64,000 nt of DNA from UBA6522 sp965262365. GTDB lineage: Bacteria > Pseudomonadota > Gammaproteobacteria > Steroidobacterales > Rariloculaceae. The DNA is taken from contig OZ253541.1 of NCBI GenBank assembly GCA_965262365.1, positions 3,286,001 through 3,350,000 of the forward strand, written 5' to 3'. The position numbers and the translations under genes are program-made. Below the pieces are notes generated by a model. That model was not told where the DNA came from. It saw nothing but the letters and a program-made list of their open reading frames with translations, and ran no database searches. Shown in pieces: positions 1-8,803 of the stretch; positions within the stretch are counted from its first letter, which is position 1; each line of letters opens with the position of its first letter.

Positions 1-1236
1 GGCGATGCGGTCGAGCATGTTCTTCTGGTGGGTCTGGTTGCTGAAGTAGTACATGAAGCCGAACAGCATGGCGACCAGGCCCAGGATCAGGTACATGTGG
101 AAGTGACCCGGCACCCAGAGGGTGTTGTGCATGACCTGGTTGACCGCGATGGTGCCGTCGATGATGGCCGGCACCACGCCCACGCTCCAGCCGAACATCG
201 ACAGGAACAGCAGGCCTGAGGCCATATCCCACTTGATACCGCTTCGGTACACGATGGTGAGCGCGCCCCAGCCGGTGACCACGAGGATCGGGAATCCGCT
301 CATGTAGGACACCACCTGGCCGATCACCAGCGCCCACGTCGGCATGACGAAGTCCATCATGAGGTGATGCGGGTAAACCGCCATGACCATGATGGTGGAT
401 GCCGTCCAGGCAGCCAGGAAAACTCGATTCACCTTCCACGGCCGCCGGGTGTACTCGGGCAGGATCTCGTAGACCCCCACCACGGCCTGGTAGATGGTCG
501 CGTTGATGAAGACGTGGCCGAAGAAGTAGGTCAGGTTCTTGATGAGCAGCGGGTCGACGGCGAACGCCGGCACGAACAGGTTCACCAGGATCAGGGTCAG
601 CACCACCGCGCCCGACAGGATGCCGGCGATGTTGATGATCAGGACCATGGTTGCGGCGACGACCGTGGCCGGCGGCGGTTCCTCGGTGCTGCCACCGAAT
701 AACTGCGGCCACCCCAGGCTGCGGCCGAGCGAACCGTACCTGGCGATGATCGCGCGTGCGAAATCGAGGTACAGCAGCAGGAAGCCCACGCCGATCGACA
801 ACAGTCCGAACAGGTAGCTCGCGGCGCCGGGCGTGCCCCAGCCGCTGAGCTGGTTTGCGGGCAGCGGGAACAGGAAGGTCCATCCGCCTCCGTAGCCGCC
901 GAGGAAGATGCCGCCGAGAATGAGCACGACGCCGAGCAGGAAGAAGCCCAGATTGGCCCAGAGGATGCCCTCGGTAAGCGACACGTAGCGCCGCAGGAAA
1001 TACCAGATGACGGCACTGGCCGCCAGTCCCGATATGCCCACCATGCCGGCGCCGTGCGCCGTCATTACCTGGTAGAACAGGTTCGGCGGCATGCCCAGCC
1101 AGGAGGCCTGGCCCATTCGCATGATGAGGCCCAGGAGCATCATCAGTACGTAGACGAGGGCGCTGATTCCCAGGTAGGCGAGAAGCCCTGTTCGAGCGGA
1201 CGTCGAGAGCGGTGCGGTCGTTGTATGGTTAGCCAC
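1..1236 (-). CDS. Heme-copper oxidase subunit I, sNOR-like (partial)
   Basis: Catalytic membrane subunit of a heme-copper oxidase; 412 codons are present and the C-terminus runs off the left edge. It is a multi-span membrane protein. Visible ligands are H61 for the low-spin heme, H241 plus H290-H291 for CuB, and a GHFH motif with H378 and H380 for the hemes. Oxygen-reducing A and B families carry a cross-linked Tyr four residues after the first CuB His; here that position is N245 (motif GHVFINATIY). Loss of this Tyr is known for nitric oxide reductases derived from oxidases, including the sNOR group. The start is GTG, with AGGAGA about 6 nt upstream, 2 nt after the subunit II stop. Family is certain; NO reduction rather than O2 reduction is inferred. 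Confidence 0.85.
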   Translation of the reverse strand, partial: MANHTTTAPLSTSARTGLLAYLGISALVYVLMMLLGLIMRMGQASWLGMPPNLFYQVMTAHGAGMVGISGLAASAVIWYFLRRYVSLTEGILWANLGFFLLGVVLILGGIFLGGYGGGWTFLFPLPANQLSGWGTPGAASYLFGLLSIGVGFLLLYLDFARAIIARYGSLGRSLGWPQLFGGSTEEPPPATVVAATMVLIINIAGILSGAVVLTLILVNLFVPAFAVDPLLIKNLTYFFGHVFINATIYQAVVGVYEILPEYTRRPWKVNRVFLAAWTASTIMVMAVYPHHLMMDFVMPTWALVIGQVVSYMSGFPILVVTGWGALTIVYRSGIKWDMASGLLFLSMFGWSVGVVPAIIDGTIAVNQVMHNTLWVPGHFHMYLILGLVAMLFGFMYYFSNQTHQKNMLDRIA

Positions 1237-1238
1237 TG

Positions 1239-1796
1239 TTATTCTCCTTCTTCACCGACCGCGGCTTCTTCGCCGATGGTGATCTGGCTGAGCATGATGT
1301 GGTGCGAAAGGCCGCAATACTCCAGACACAGCAGGCTGTAGGTGCCGGGCCGGTCGAGGGTGACCTGGAGCGAATTCACGTACCCCGGCATGGCCTGGGT
1401 CTGACCGATCAGGGTCATGTCGGGGTCATAGACCCCCAACCCGTGATTGACGTCGAATGCGCTGACGTTGAATACCACGGTGTCGCCAACCCCGACCTCG
1501 GCTTCGCTCATGAGCCAGAGCCATTGGCGACCCTCGATGTCGATGGTCACCGCATCCTCGGGCACATCGCCCCGTGTCGCAGCGTAGGGCAAATCCAGCG
1601 TTGTAATCACGGTGATCAGCACGCCGGCGATGATCGCCGCCCAGAATACCTTTGCGCGCACACTGAAGGACTTCTCCTGTACGCCGGCGTATTCGACCGC
1701 CGGCTTGGAGGCATTCAAGGCGACGATTGCGAAAGCCGCGGTGACCAAGAGCATGAACAGGATTGTCACCACGAAGACTGTGTACTGCATGATCAA
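1239..1796 (-). CDS. Heme-copper oxidase subunit II (CuA protein)
   Basis: 185-residue electron-entry subunit, anchored in the membrane with a periplasmic cupredoxin domain. Two hydrophobic segments lie at about residues 5-28 and 48-68. The CuA site is complete: H118, then C157, E159, C161, H165 and M168 in the C-x-E-x-C-G-x-x-H-x-x-M pattern. It should take electrons from cytochrome c and pass them to the subunit encoded immediately downstream. The order subunit II then I, with SCO and NirC genes divergently next door, resembles the norSY-senC clusters known in ammonia oxidisers. The product is short for an aa3-type subunit II. Confidence 0.88.
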   Translation of the reverse strand: MIMQYTVFVVTILFMLLVTAAFAIVALNASKPAVEYAGVQEKSFSVRAKVFWAAIIAGVLITVITTLDLPYAATRGDVPEDAVTIDIEGRQWLWLMSEAEVGVGDTVVFNVSAFDVNHGLGVYDPDMTLIGQTQAMPGYVNSLQVTLDRPGTYSLLCLEYCGLSHHIMLSQITIGEEAAVGEEGE

Positions 1797-2001
1797 TGCT
1801 CCCTCATGTTCTGGTTATTGATTCTTTGGATATACACATGGGTCACATGGATATTTGCAGGAAGGGACAGGGGAGTCAAGCGACGCAGGACCGCGCTCCA
1901 GTGAGAGCATTTGTGTCCCGGAGAAGTATGCGGTTTCCATGTTTGGGCCAGATCGCTATAGTGAGCATGCAAGGCGAATAACAACACTGAGAATCCCGGC
2001 G

Positions 2002-2841
2002 ATGTATCAGGACACGCTTGATCACTTCGGCAATCTGGCGCAGAAAAAGGCCTCGATGTTGTCCGATTCACCGCTGGCCTTTGCAGTGGGGTCGCTCATG
2101 GCCGGCGCCTACGTGGGCATCGGCATCATCCTGATATTCTCCGTGGGCGGGACAATGGACCCGGCGTGGCAGAAGCTGATCATGGGCGTCTCCTTCGGGA
2201 TCGCGCTGACGCTCGTGGTCTTCGCCGGATCAGAACTCTTCACCGGACACACCATGTACATGGTATTCGGCTGCCTGATGCGCCAGACCACGCTGGGCGA
2301 TCTCGGCAGGGTCTGGGTGGCGTCCTGGGTCTTCAACCTGATCGGGTCCGTCGGGCTGGCGGCGCTGTTCGCCGCCGGCGGCGGCGGTGTGCTCCTCAAC
2401 GAAGGATCGAAGCTGCTCTACGATATCGCGGCGTTCAAGATGAATTCGTCGATTGCGGCGCTTGTTGCCAGAGCGACGCTGTGCAACTGGCTGGTTTGCC
2501 TGGCGCTGTGGATGGCGGCGCGCACCGCGAGCGACGCCACCAAGGCGATCGTCATTTTCTGGTGCCTGTTTGCCTTCATCGCCAGCGGCTTCGAGCACAG
2601 CGTCGCCAACATGACGCTGCTGGCGATCTCGCTGCTGGGCGACCATCCCGATACGATCAGCGTCGCCGGCATGGCCTACAATCTGCTCTGGGTGACGGTC
2701 GGCAACATCATCGGCGGCAGCGTTCTGATGGGGCTCGGCTATTGGTACGCGACCAACGGCCGGCGGCCGGCCCAGGACACCGCAACCGGGCAGAGCGATC
2801 CCCGTGCCAGGCGGAGAGGTTCGGCAGGCATGCGGACATGA
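2002..2841 (+). CDS. nirC: NirC-like nitrite channel (formate/nitrite transporter family)
   Basis: 279-residue inner-membrane channel of the FNT family, with six predicted membrane spans. Stretches match what I know of E. coli NirC: AMAGAYVGxGIILIF-like near the N-terminus, GSELFTGHTM, LCNWLVCLALWMA, FIASGFEHSVANMT and GLGYWYAT near the end. That makes nitrite a likelier substrate than formate. I chose the ATG that aligns with the family N-terminus; the frame stays open about 147 nt further upstream. The stop overlaps the next start (ATGA), so the SCO gene is probably cotranslated. Pairing with the divergent oxidase suggests nitrogen-oxide metabolism. Confidence 0.92.
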   Translation: MYQDTLDHFGNLAQKKASMLSDSPLAFAVGSLMAGAYVGIGIILIFSVGGTMDPAWQKLIMGVSFGIALTLVVFAGSELFTGHTMYMVFGCLMRQTTLGDLGRVWVASWVFNLIGSVGLAALFAAGGGGVLLNEGSKLLYDIAAFKMNSSIAALVARATLCNWLVCLALWMAARTASDATKAIVIFWCLFAFIASGFEHSVANMTLLAISLLGDHPDTISVAGMAYNLLWVTVGNIIGGSVLMGLGYWYATNGRRPAQDTATGQSDPRARRRGSAGMRT

Positions 2842-3419
2842 ACGCTTCACCGACGACAAAAACGGCGATTCTGTTCTTCGTGATTCTCGGGGTCATCGCC
2901 ACCACGTTCGCCATCACCGTATGGCGCCACGAAGACGACTCCCGCGTGCAGTTCCGCCTGACAGATCAGACCGGCCAGACGGTGACCCGGGACCACCTGG
3001 GCGGGCGGCACCTGATGGTGTTCTTCGGCTTCACCAGTTGCGTGGATATCTGCCCCATCCAGATGGCGAAACTCACCCGGGTGATGGCCGAACTGGATCA
3101 AACCGGGCATGGCTCGCGCATCACGCCGGTTTTCATTTCCGTGGACCCGGAGCGCGATTCGCCGGAAAGGGTGGCCGCCTGGCTCGAACACTTCGACGAT
3201 CGATTCGTGGGGCTCACCGGTTCGCGTTCAGCGCTGGAAGGCGCGGCCGACTCGTTCAGGACGCTCCTGGAAGACCTGCCCGCAGAGAGGCCGGAAGGCT
3301 ATCAGATCACCCACTCCACAATGACCTTTGTCGTCGATCCCTTCGGCCGCATCGTGGACTTCCTGCCGGGAACGGCCGACCACGTTGCCATGGCCGACAA
3401 GATTCGCGAGATCGTCTAG
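2838..3419 (+). CDS. SCO1/SenC/PrrC copper chaperone
   Basis: 193-residue thioredoxin-fold protein with one N-terminal membrane anchor at about residues 10-28. The SCO copper site is visible: C68-x-x-x-C72 (CVDIC) and H159 (QITHSTMTF). SCO proteins deliver copper to the CuA site of subunit II, or reduce its cysteines. The gene overlaps nirC by 4 nt and lies beside a CuA-bearing oxidase, its natural client. It ends just before a copy of the dispersed repeat described at 3435. Confidence 0.93.
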   Translation: MNASPTTKTAILFFVILGVIATTFAITVWRHEDDSRVQFRLTDQTGQTVTRDHLGGRHLMVFFGFTSCVDICPIQMAKLTRVMAELDQTGHGSRITPVFISVDPERDSPERVAAWLEHFDDRFVGLTGSRSALEGAADSFRTLLEDLPAERPEGYQITHSTMTFVVDPFGRIVDFLPGTADHVAMADKIREIV

Positions 3420-3434
3420 TGGTTCTACCACTAA

Positions 3435-3454
3435 CAGCCCGTGGCAATAGTCCC
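3435..3454. repeat. Dispersed intergenic repeat, copy 1
   Basis: cagcccgtggcaatagtccc, 15 nt after the SCO stop. Further copies lie at 13428, 18657, 23931 and 24630. It is preceded by a small palindrome, gtggttctaccac. Confidence 0.7.
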
Positions 3455-3542
3455 GCGTCGCGGCGGTTGCGCGCGATGTTCGCGCCGCCCATGTAGAATC
3501 CGATCTGTTCCACGCCCTGTCGGCGCGTTGCGCGGGTAATCC

Positions 3543-4340
3543 ATGACCGATTCAGTTGACAATCACCTCGCTCTTTTCTGCGACTTCGAGAATATTGCGC
3601 TTGGCGTTCGCGATGCGCGCTATGCCAAGTTCGACATCAACCGCGTTCTCGAGCGCCTGCTGGTCAAGGGCAGCATCATCGTCAAGAAGGCGTACTGCGA
3701 CTGGGGCCGCTACAAGGACTTCAAGGCGGTCATGCACGAGGCCAATTTCGAGCTCATCGACATCCCGCACGTGCGCCAGTCGGGCAAGAACTCGGCCGAC
3801 ATACGCATGGTGGTGGATGCGCTGGACCTCTGCTACACCAAGTCCCATGTGAATACGTTCGTCGTCATCAGCGGCGATTCGGATTTCTCCCCGCTGGTCA
3901 GCAAGCTCCGCGAGAACGCCAAGACGGTGATCGGTGTGGGCGTGAAAAACTCCACCTCGGACCTGCTGATCAACACCTGCGACGAGTTCATCTACTACGA
4001 CGATCTCATCCGGGAGCGCAAAAAGCGCAAGCCTTCGGGCGCGCCGTCGCCTCGGAAGAAAACGTCCAAAGCCGCGGACCGCATGCAGGAGGGCATCGAC
4101 CTCACGCTCGAGACCGCTGAAGCCCTCAACGCAGAGCGAGGGGATGAGGAAAAGCTCTGGGGTTCCATGGTCAAGCAGGCGCTGAAACGCCGCCGGCCCG
4201 GCTTCAACGAAAGCTACTACGGCTTCGACTCCTTCAGCCGCCTGCTGGAAGAGGCCCGCGACCGGGGTCAGATGGAACTGGAACTGGACGAACGCTCGGG
4301 CGGTTATATCATCCGTGGCGTGACCTTGGCACGCTCGTGA
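3543..4340 (+). CDS. NYN-domain RNase-like protein with C-terminal LOTUS/OST-HTH domain
   Basis: 265 residues. The N-terminal NYN (PIN-like) nuclease fold spans about residues 8-150, with acidic residues typical of the metal site: D14 (FCDFEN), D85 and D91 (SADIRMVVD), D111 and D113 (ISGDSDF). A charged linker (KKRKPS...RKK) leads to a C-terminal OST-HTH/LOTUS-like RNA-binding region at about 195-262. The family includes LabA/DUF88 proteins; RNA cleavage or RNA binding is expected and the target is unknown. The stop overlaps the GTG of the GlcG-like gene. Confidence 0.88.
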   Translation: MTDSVDNHLALFCDFENIALGVRDARYAKFDINRVLERLLVKGSIIVKKAYCDWGRYKDFKAVMHEANFELIDIPHVRQSGKNSADIRMVVDALDLCYTKSHVNTFVVISGDSDFSPLVSKLRENAKTVIGVGVKNSTSDLLINTCDEFIYYDDLIRERKKRKPSGAPSPRKKTSKAADRMQEGIDLTLETAEALNAERGDEEKLWGSMVKQALKRRRPGFNESYYGFDSFSRLLEEARDRGQMELELDERSGGYIIRGVTLARS

Positions 4341-4783
4341 CATACTTTGCCTCGACCAAACGCCTGACTTCCCGGGGCGCGAGAACCATGATGGACGCGG
4401 CCACCGCCGAGTCCGAGGCCATGGGCTTTGCGGTCACGATCGCGATCGTGGATTCCGGCGGCCACCTGCTGCTGCTGGAGCGCATGGACGGCGGCCGCTT
4501 CCACACGGTCCACTCCTCGCTCACCAAGGCGGCCTGTGCGGCGTCCAATCGGCGAGCGACAACGACACAGGGAGCCGAGGGCCAGCATCTGGACCTGCTC
4601 CACGCCGTGGGGCTGAGCCTTGCCGCAGGACCCGAACGCTGGACAGCCATGGAAGGCGGCTATCCCATCATGGTGGACGGGGAATGCGTGGGCGGTATCG
4701 GCGTCGCCGGCGCGACCTGGGAAGAGGATCAGCGCATCGCCGAAGTGGCGCTAAACGCCGTCGGCGCGGCCCCGCCGGGTTAG
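4337..4783 (+). CDS. GlcG/HbpS (DUF336) family protein
   Basis: 148 residues, single GlcG/HbpS domain (IAIVDSGGHLLLLERMDG near the N-terminus, GGIGVAGATWEEDQ near the end). Members bind heme or small ligands and often accompany carboxylate catabolism genes; the biochemical role is poorly defined. No signal peptide is visible. GTG start overlaps the preceding stop (GTGA), and 13 nt separate it from tctC. That places it in a probable operon with the tripartite transporter and dehydrogenase, possibly handling the same substrate. Confidence 0.85.
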   Translation: MTYFASTKRLTSRGARTMMDAATAESEAMGFAVTIAIVDSGGHLLLLERMDGGRFHTVHSSLTKAACAASNRRATTTQGAEGQHLDLLHAVGLSLAAGPERWTAMEGGYPIMVDGECVGGIGVAGATWEEDQRIAEVALNAVGAAPPG

Positions 4784-4796
4784 CGAGGTCGATACC

Positions 4797-5744
4797 TTGA
4801 CGGCGTCACGCGCGGCAATTGTCCTTGGATTGGGGCTGAGCGCCTCGCTGGCCGTCGCGCAGTACCCTGAACGAGCCATCGAATTCGTGATTCCCTTCGA
4901 CGCCGGCGGCAGCGCCGACATCGAGGGCCGCCTGCTGGCCGAGGAGATGAGCGAGGTGCTCGACGTCACCGTGGTGCCAGTCAACCGTCCGGGCGCCGGC
5001 GGCGCCCTCGCCTACAGCTACGTCAACGATGCCGACCCCGACGGCTACACGGTCATGTGGACCTCGACGTCGATCCTCACCATCACCAATCTCGGCAACG
5101 TGCCCTTCGGCTACGACGCTTTCGATCACATAGGACGCGTCGAGCACCAGCCGCTGGTTCTTGCGGTGGGCGCCGACTCGCCCTGGAGCGACATCGAATC
5201 GCTGACCAGGGACTGCGCCGATGGCGGCCGACCTGTCCGCGTTGCCAACTCCGGCACCGGCAGTACCACCCATCTGGGCGCCCTGGCGGTCATGCAGGCA
5301 ATCGGCTGCGAGGCCGTGCACCTGCCCATCGGTACGAGGAGACGCAATGCCACGGTGTTGAGCGGTGAGGCGGATGCCATGGTCGCGCCGCTGACCGGAG
5401 CGCTCAGCCTGTTCCGCGCCGGTCGGCTGCAATTGCTGACCACCCTCGGCGCGGAACGAAATCCCATCATTCCGGATGTGCCCACCGCCCGGGAACTCGG
5501 TATCGATGTGGAATTCGATCTGTTCCGCGGTCTCTCGGTGCCAAAGGGCACACCCGCCGATGTGCGGGCGCAACTCGCCGAGGCCATGACCCGGGCCGCA
5601 AATTCCGAGGCGTTCCAGCGACTGGCAGACGACCTGGGTCTCACCGTGGCGCCGCTGACCATGGGCCCATTTGAGGCGCTATTGCAACGGGAAAACGTCA
5701 CGGTCAGGTCCATCATCCAGAGCACCGGTACATTGACTCCCTGA
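4797..5744 (+). CDS. tctC: Tripartite tricarboxylate transporter substrate-binding protein (TctC/Bug)
   Basis: 315-residue periplasmic binding protein with a short signal peptide ending near AVAQYPE. The Bug-family opening IEFVIPFDAGGSADIEGR and the region GALAYSYVNDADPDGYTV are clear. It would capture an organic acid and deliver it to the TctBA membrane pair encoded next. The start is TTG, with GAGG 8 nt upstream; no better in-frame start precedes the signal peptide. The stop overlaps the tctB ATG. The substrate cannot be told from sequence. Confidence 0.9.
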   Translation: MTASRAAIVLGLGLSASLAVAQYPERAIEFVIPFDAGGSADIEGRLLAEEMSEVLDVTVVPVNRPGAGGALAYSYVNDADPDGYTVMWTSTSILTITNLGNVPFGYDAFDHIGRVEHQPLVLAVGADSPWSDIESLTRDCADGGRPVRVANSGTGSTTHLGALAVMQAIGCEAVHLPIGTRRRNATVLSGEADAMVAPLTGALSLFRAGRLQLLTTLGAERNPIIPDVPTARELGIDVEFDLFRGLSVPKGTPADVRAQLAEAMTRAANSEAFQRLADDLGLTVAPLTMGPFEALLQRENVTVRSIIQSTGTLTP

Positions 5745-6202
5745 TGTCCATGGGACATCGAAACCTGGCCGCGGGCATCGTGCTCCTGGCTGTAGGCATC
5801 GGATACGGATTGGCAACCGGGCAATTGCCGGATCGAACCCTGCCCGATACGCCGGGCCCCGCGTTTTTCCCCTGGTTGATCGCCATCGGGCTGATCGGAT
5901 TGTCCGCTGCGCTGATTGTCCGGGGCCTGATCGCCATTCGCCACGGGGGCGAAGATTCTTCCGGTTTCCGGCTGCCGGGCCGAGGCTGGTTCGCGCTGGG
6001 CGGGTTCGCCGCCTATCTGCTGCTCCTGCCCTTCGCCGGATTCGTACTCGCCAGTGTGCCGTTTTGCGGCGGTCTGGTGGTGCTCTACGGTGAACGCAGG
6101 GCGGTCATCGCCGGGGCGGCTGGTGTCCTGATTCCGCTGCTGCTCTTCATCGTGTTCAGCACGGGATTCCAGGTGCTCCTGCCGCGAGGCGCGTGGTGGT
6201 GA
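5744..6202 (+). CDS. tctB: Tripartite tricarboxylate transporter small membrane subunit (TctB)
   Basis: 152 residues with four predicted membrane segments, the size and topology of TctB. It includes the family-like segment TPGPAFFPWLIAIGLIGLS. It overlaps tctC at its start and tctA at its end, giving the standard C-B-A order of this secondary transporter. Confidence 0.88.
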   Translation: MSMGHRNLAAGIVLLAVGIGYGLATGQLPDRTLPDTPGPAFFPWLIAIGLIGLSAALIVRGLIAIRHGGEDSSGFRLPGRGWFALGGFAAYLLLLPFAGFVLASVPFCGGLVVLYGERRAVIAGAAGVLIPLLLFIVFSTGFQVLLPRGAWW

Positions 6203-7689
6203 CGGGCGACCTGCTGCAAGGTTTTCTCCAGGCGATTCAGCCCGCAAGCCTGGCTGCGACTGCCGTGGGATGCCTGCTCGGCATCGTCGCCGGCATGATT
6301 CCGGGCATGACGATCTCCGCGGCGATGATCATCGTGTTGCCGCTGACGTTCGTGCTCGACCCCAACGTCTCCATCGGACTCTTTCTGGGGCTCTACGCCG
6401 GGGGCATGCTCGGCGGCAGCTTTTCGGCCATCCTGTTGAACATACCGGGTACACCCTCCGCCGCGGCGACCGCGCTGGACGGCTACCCGCTGGTGGTGCG
6501 GGGCCAGGCCGGACGCGCGCTCGGCATGGCGGTGTCGGCAAGTTTCTGCGGCGGGCTTTTCAGCGCGCTTTGCCTGTTCCTCATCGCGCCCAGGCTCGCG
6601 GACCTGGCGCTGCAGTTCCGCTCGGCGGACCTCTTCAGCCTGGTATTCCTCGGTCTCACCATCATCTGCTCGTTCGCATCCCGATCCTGGATCAAGGGAT
6701 TGCTGTCGGCGGTCATCGGACTCGCCATCGTTACCGTCGGTCAGGACCCGGTCATGGGCACCGCGCGGTTTACCTTCGGCGACCCCAACCTGTTGTCCGG
6801 CGTGCATTTCCTCACCGCGCTGATCGGACTCTTCGCCATCCCCCAACTGATAGAGAACCTGCGCGGGAATCCACCTGGCGGCGCAGCGACGAGCGCACCT
6901 GCCATCGAATTGCGCAAACTGCTGCCCGCGGTCGCGGACCTGCGCCGCATCCGACTGCCGGTCGGCATCGGCTCGGTGGTCGGCACCTTTCTCGGCATCC
7001 TGCCCGGAGCGGGCGGTCCCATCGCGGCCTTTATCAGCTATGACTACGCGAAAAAGACCGCCCGGCACGGGGATCGGTTCGGCCGCGGCGCCGTCGAGGG
7101 GGTGGCCGCGCCGGAATCCGCCAACAACGCCGTCACAGGAGGCGCCCTGATCCCCATGATGACCCTGGGCATACCGGGCGATCCGGTGACGGCAATCCTG
7201 ATCGGCGCCCTGCTGGCTCACGGGCTTGCTCCGGGGCCGCTGCTGTTCATCGAGCGAGGGGACTTCGCCTACGGCCTGATGTTCTCGTTTTTCTGGGCGA
7301 ATATCTTCAATATGTTGATCGCCTTTGCAGGACTGCGGCTGCTCGTCAAGGTCGTCGCCGCGCCGCGCACGCTGCTCATGCCCGCGGTGGCGATCCTGTG
7401 CGTAGTCGGCGCCTGGTCGTTGCGCAATTCGATCTTCGACGTCTACGTGATGTTCGGATTCGGCCTGCTGGGGCTGGGCATGAAGTGGCTGGACATGCCG
7501 GTGGTTCCACTACTGCTCGCCTTGGTACTCGGGCGGCAACTGGAGGAAAATATGCGCATCGCACTGACCGGATCCCAGGGAGACATTTCGGTGTTCATCA
7601 CTTCGCCCTTCAGCGCGCTGTTCCTGGGACTGTCGGTGTTGTCGGTGGTCTGGTCGATCGCTGGAGCACGAAGGCCGCGGGCGCCGTGA
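6193..7689 (+). CDS. tctA: Tripartite tricarboxylate transporter large permease (TctA)
   Basis: 498 residues with about twelve membrane spans. TctA hallmarks are visible: GMIPGMTISAAMIIVLPLTF, LNIPGTPSAAATALDGYPL, FLGILPGAGGPIAAF, and the ESANNAVTGGALIPMMTLGIPG region. It is the ion-coupled permease for the ligand bound by TctC. The start is the first of three consecutive GTG codons overlapping the end of tctB. Confidence 0.94.
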   Translation: MVVTGDLLQGFLQAIQPASLAATAVGCLLGIVAGMIPGMTISAAMIIVLPLTFVLDPNVSIGLFLGLYAGGMLGGSFSAILLNIPGTPSAAATALDGYPLVVRGQAGRALGMAVSASFCGGLFSALCLFLIAPRLADLALQFRSADLFSLVFLGLTIICSFASRSWIKGLLSAVIGLAIVTVGQDPVMGTARFTFGDPNLLSGVHFLTALIGLFAIPQLIENLRGNPPGGAATSAPAIELRKLLPAVADLRRIRLPVGIGSVVGTFLGILPGAGGPIAAFISYDYAKKTARHGDRFGRGAVEGVAAPESANNAVTGGALIPMMTLGIPGDPVTAILIGALLAHGLAPGPLLFIERGDFAYGLMFSFFWANIFNMLIAFAGLRLLVKVVAAPRTLLMPAVAILCVVGAWSLRNSIFDVYVMFGFGLLGLGMKWLDMPVVPLLLALVLGRQLEENMRIALTGSQGDISVFITSPFSALFLGLSVLSVVWSIAGARRPRAP

Positions 7690-7705
7690 GTCGAGGGAGT
7701 TTCAA

Positions 7706-8719
7706 ATGAGCGACGAACCGATCCGCGTGGCCTCGCTGGGGCTTGGTTGGTGGTCGGATGTACTCGCCGATGCCGTCAGCCGAACGCCGGCTCTGGAGAT
7801 TGCCGCCTGTTACACCCGGTCGGAAGACAAGCGCACAGCGTTCGCCGAGAAGTACGGTTGCAGGGCGGCGGACAGCTACGAGGACATCCTGATGGATGAT
7901 TCCATCCAGGGCATCATCAACACGACGCCCAATTCCGTGCATCTTGCGACCGTTGCGCAGGCCGCGGCGGCCGGCAAGCATGTCTTTCTCGACAAACCCA
8001 TTGCCAACACGATCGCCGATGGCCTGGCTATCGAGCAGGTTTGCGCCGCTGCCGGCATCGTGATCTCTGTGGGCTACCAACGCCGCCGGGAGAGCCACTT
8101 CCGCTGGATCAGGCGGGAGATCGAGGCAGGCCGTTTTGGCCGGCTGATCCAGGCCGAAGCCAACATCAGCCGTGACCGGCTCGGGAAGATCGACACGACG
8201 TCCTGGCGCTATCAGGCCGCCGGTATGCCCGGAGGTGTCATGCTGCAGATCGGAATCCACTACACCGACGTGCTGGAGATGCTGCTTGGCCCGGTGCGCC
8301 GTGTGTCGGCGGTGGCGGCGAGACTGGTACTTCCCGGCGATAACCCGGATATCGCGAACCTCATCCTCGAGCACGAAAACGGCGCGGTCTCGAATCTGAC
8401 GGCGAGCTACGCCTCGGCGTCCGAGTACTACATGCTCAACGTCTACGGCAAGGAAGCCAGCGCCTACTACGATCTGTTCAGCGGCCTGCGGTGCTTGCGC
8501 CGGGGAGACACCCAGGCGACTCCGGTGCCTTGCGGGAAGAACGATACGCTGGTCGAGGAACTGGAAGAGTTCGCGGCCGGCATTCGCGGTATCACCACTC
8601 CGGAAGTGGGCGCCCGGCGCGCCACGGAATCCCTGGCGGTGATCCGTGCCGGCATCAGGTCTGCATCCGAAGGCAGGCCCATCGAAGTTGCCGAGGTGTT
8701 GGACTCCGTCGAGACGTGA
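7706..8719 (+). CDS. Gfo/Idh/MocA family NAD(P)-dependent oxidoreductase
   Basis: 337 residues. The N-terminal Rossmann domain begins VASLGLGWWSDVLADAV, and the EKP-like motif appears as LDKPIANT near residue 95. The C-terminal alpha/beta domain contains GGVMLQIGIHYTDVLEMLLG, with the usual catalytic His. Members oxidise or reduce sugars, inositols and related hydroxy compounds. It lies 16 nt after tctA and probably acts on the imported compound. Confidence 0.88.
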   Translation: MSDEPIRVASLGLGWWSDVLADAVSRTPALEIAACYTRSEDKRTAFAEKYGCRAADSYEDILMDDSIQGIINTTPNSVHLATVAQAAAAGKHVFLDKPIANTIADGLAIEQVCAAAGIVISVGYQRRRESHFRWIRREIEAGRFGRLIQAEANISRDRLGKIDTTSWRYQAAGMPGGVMLQIGIHYTDVLEMLLGPVRRVSAVAARLVLPGDNPDIANLILEHENGAVSNLTASYASASEYYMLNVYGKEASAYYDLFSGLRCLRRGDTQATPVPCGKNDTLVEELEEFAAGIRGITTPEVGARRATESLAVIRAGIRSASEGRPIEVAEVLDSVET

Positions 8720-8803
8720 GTCGCCAATCCGGACGATACGTACCAACGAGGGTGCCGGCCCCGTGCGGGCCGATCCCATGTGGTTGAGGTGGCTGCCCGG
8801 CTG

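Noticed and set aside
1797..2001. An FNR- or NsrR-type site between the oxidase and nirC genes
   Set aside because: TTGATTCTTTGGAT has only one good half of an FNR box, and no convincing NsrR motif was found.
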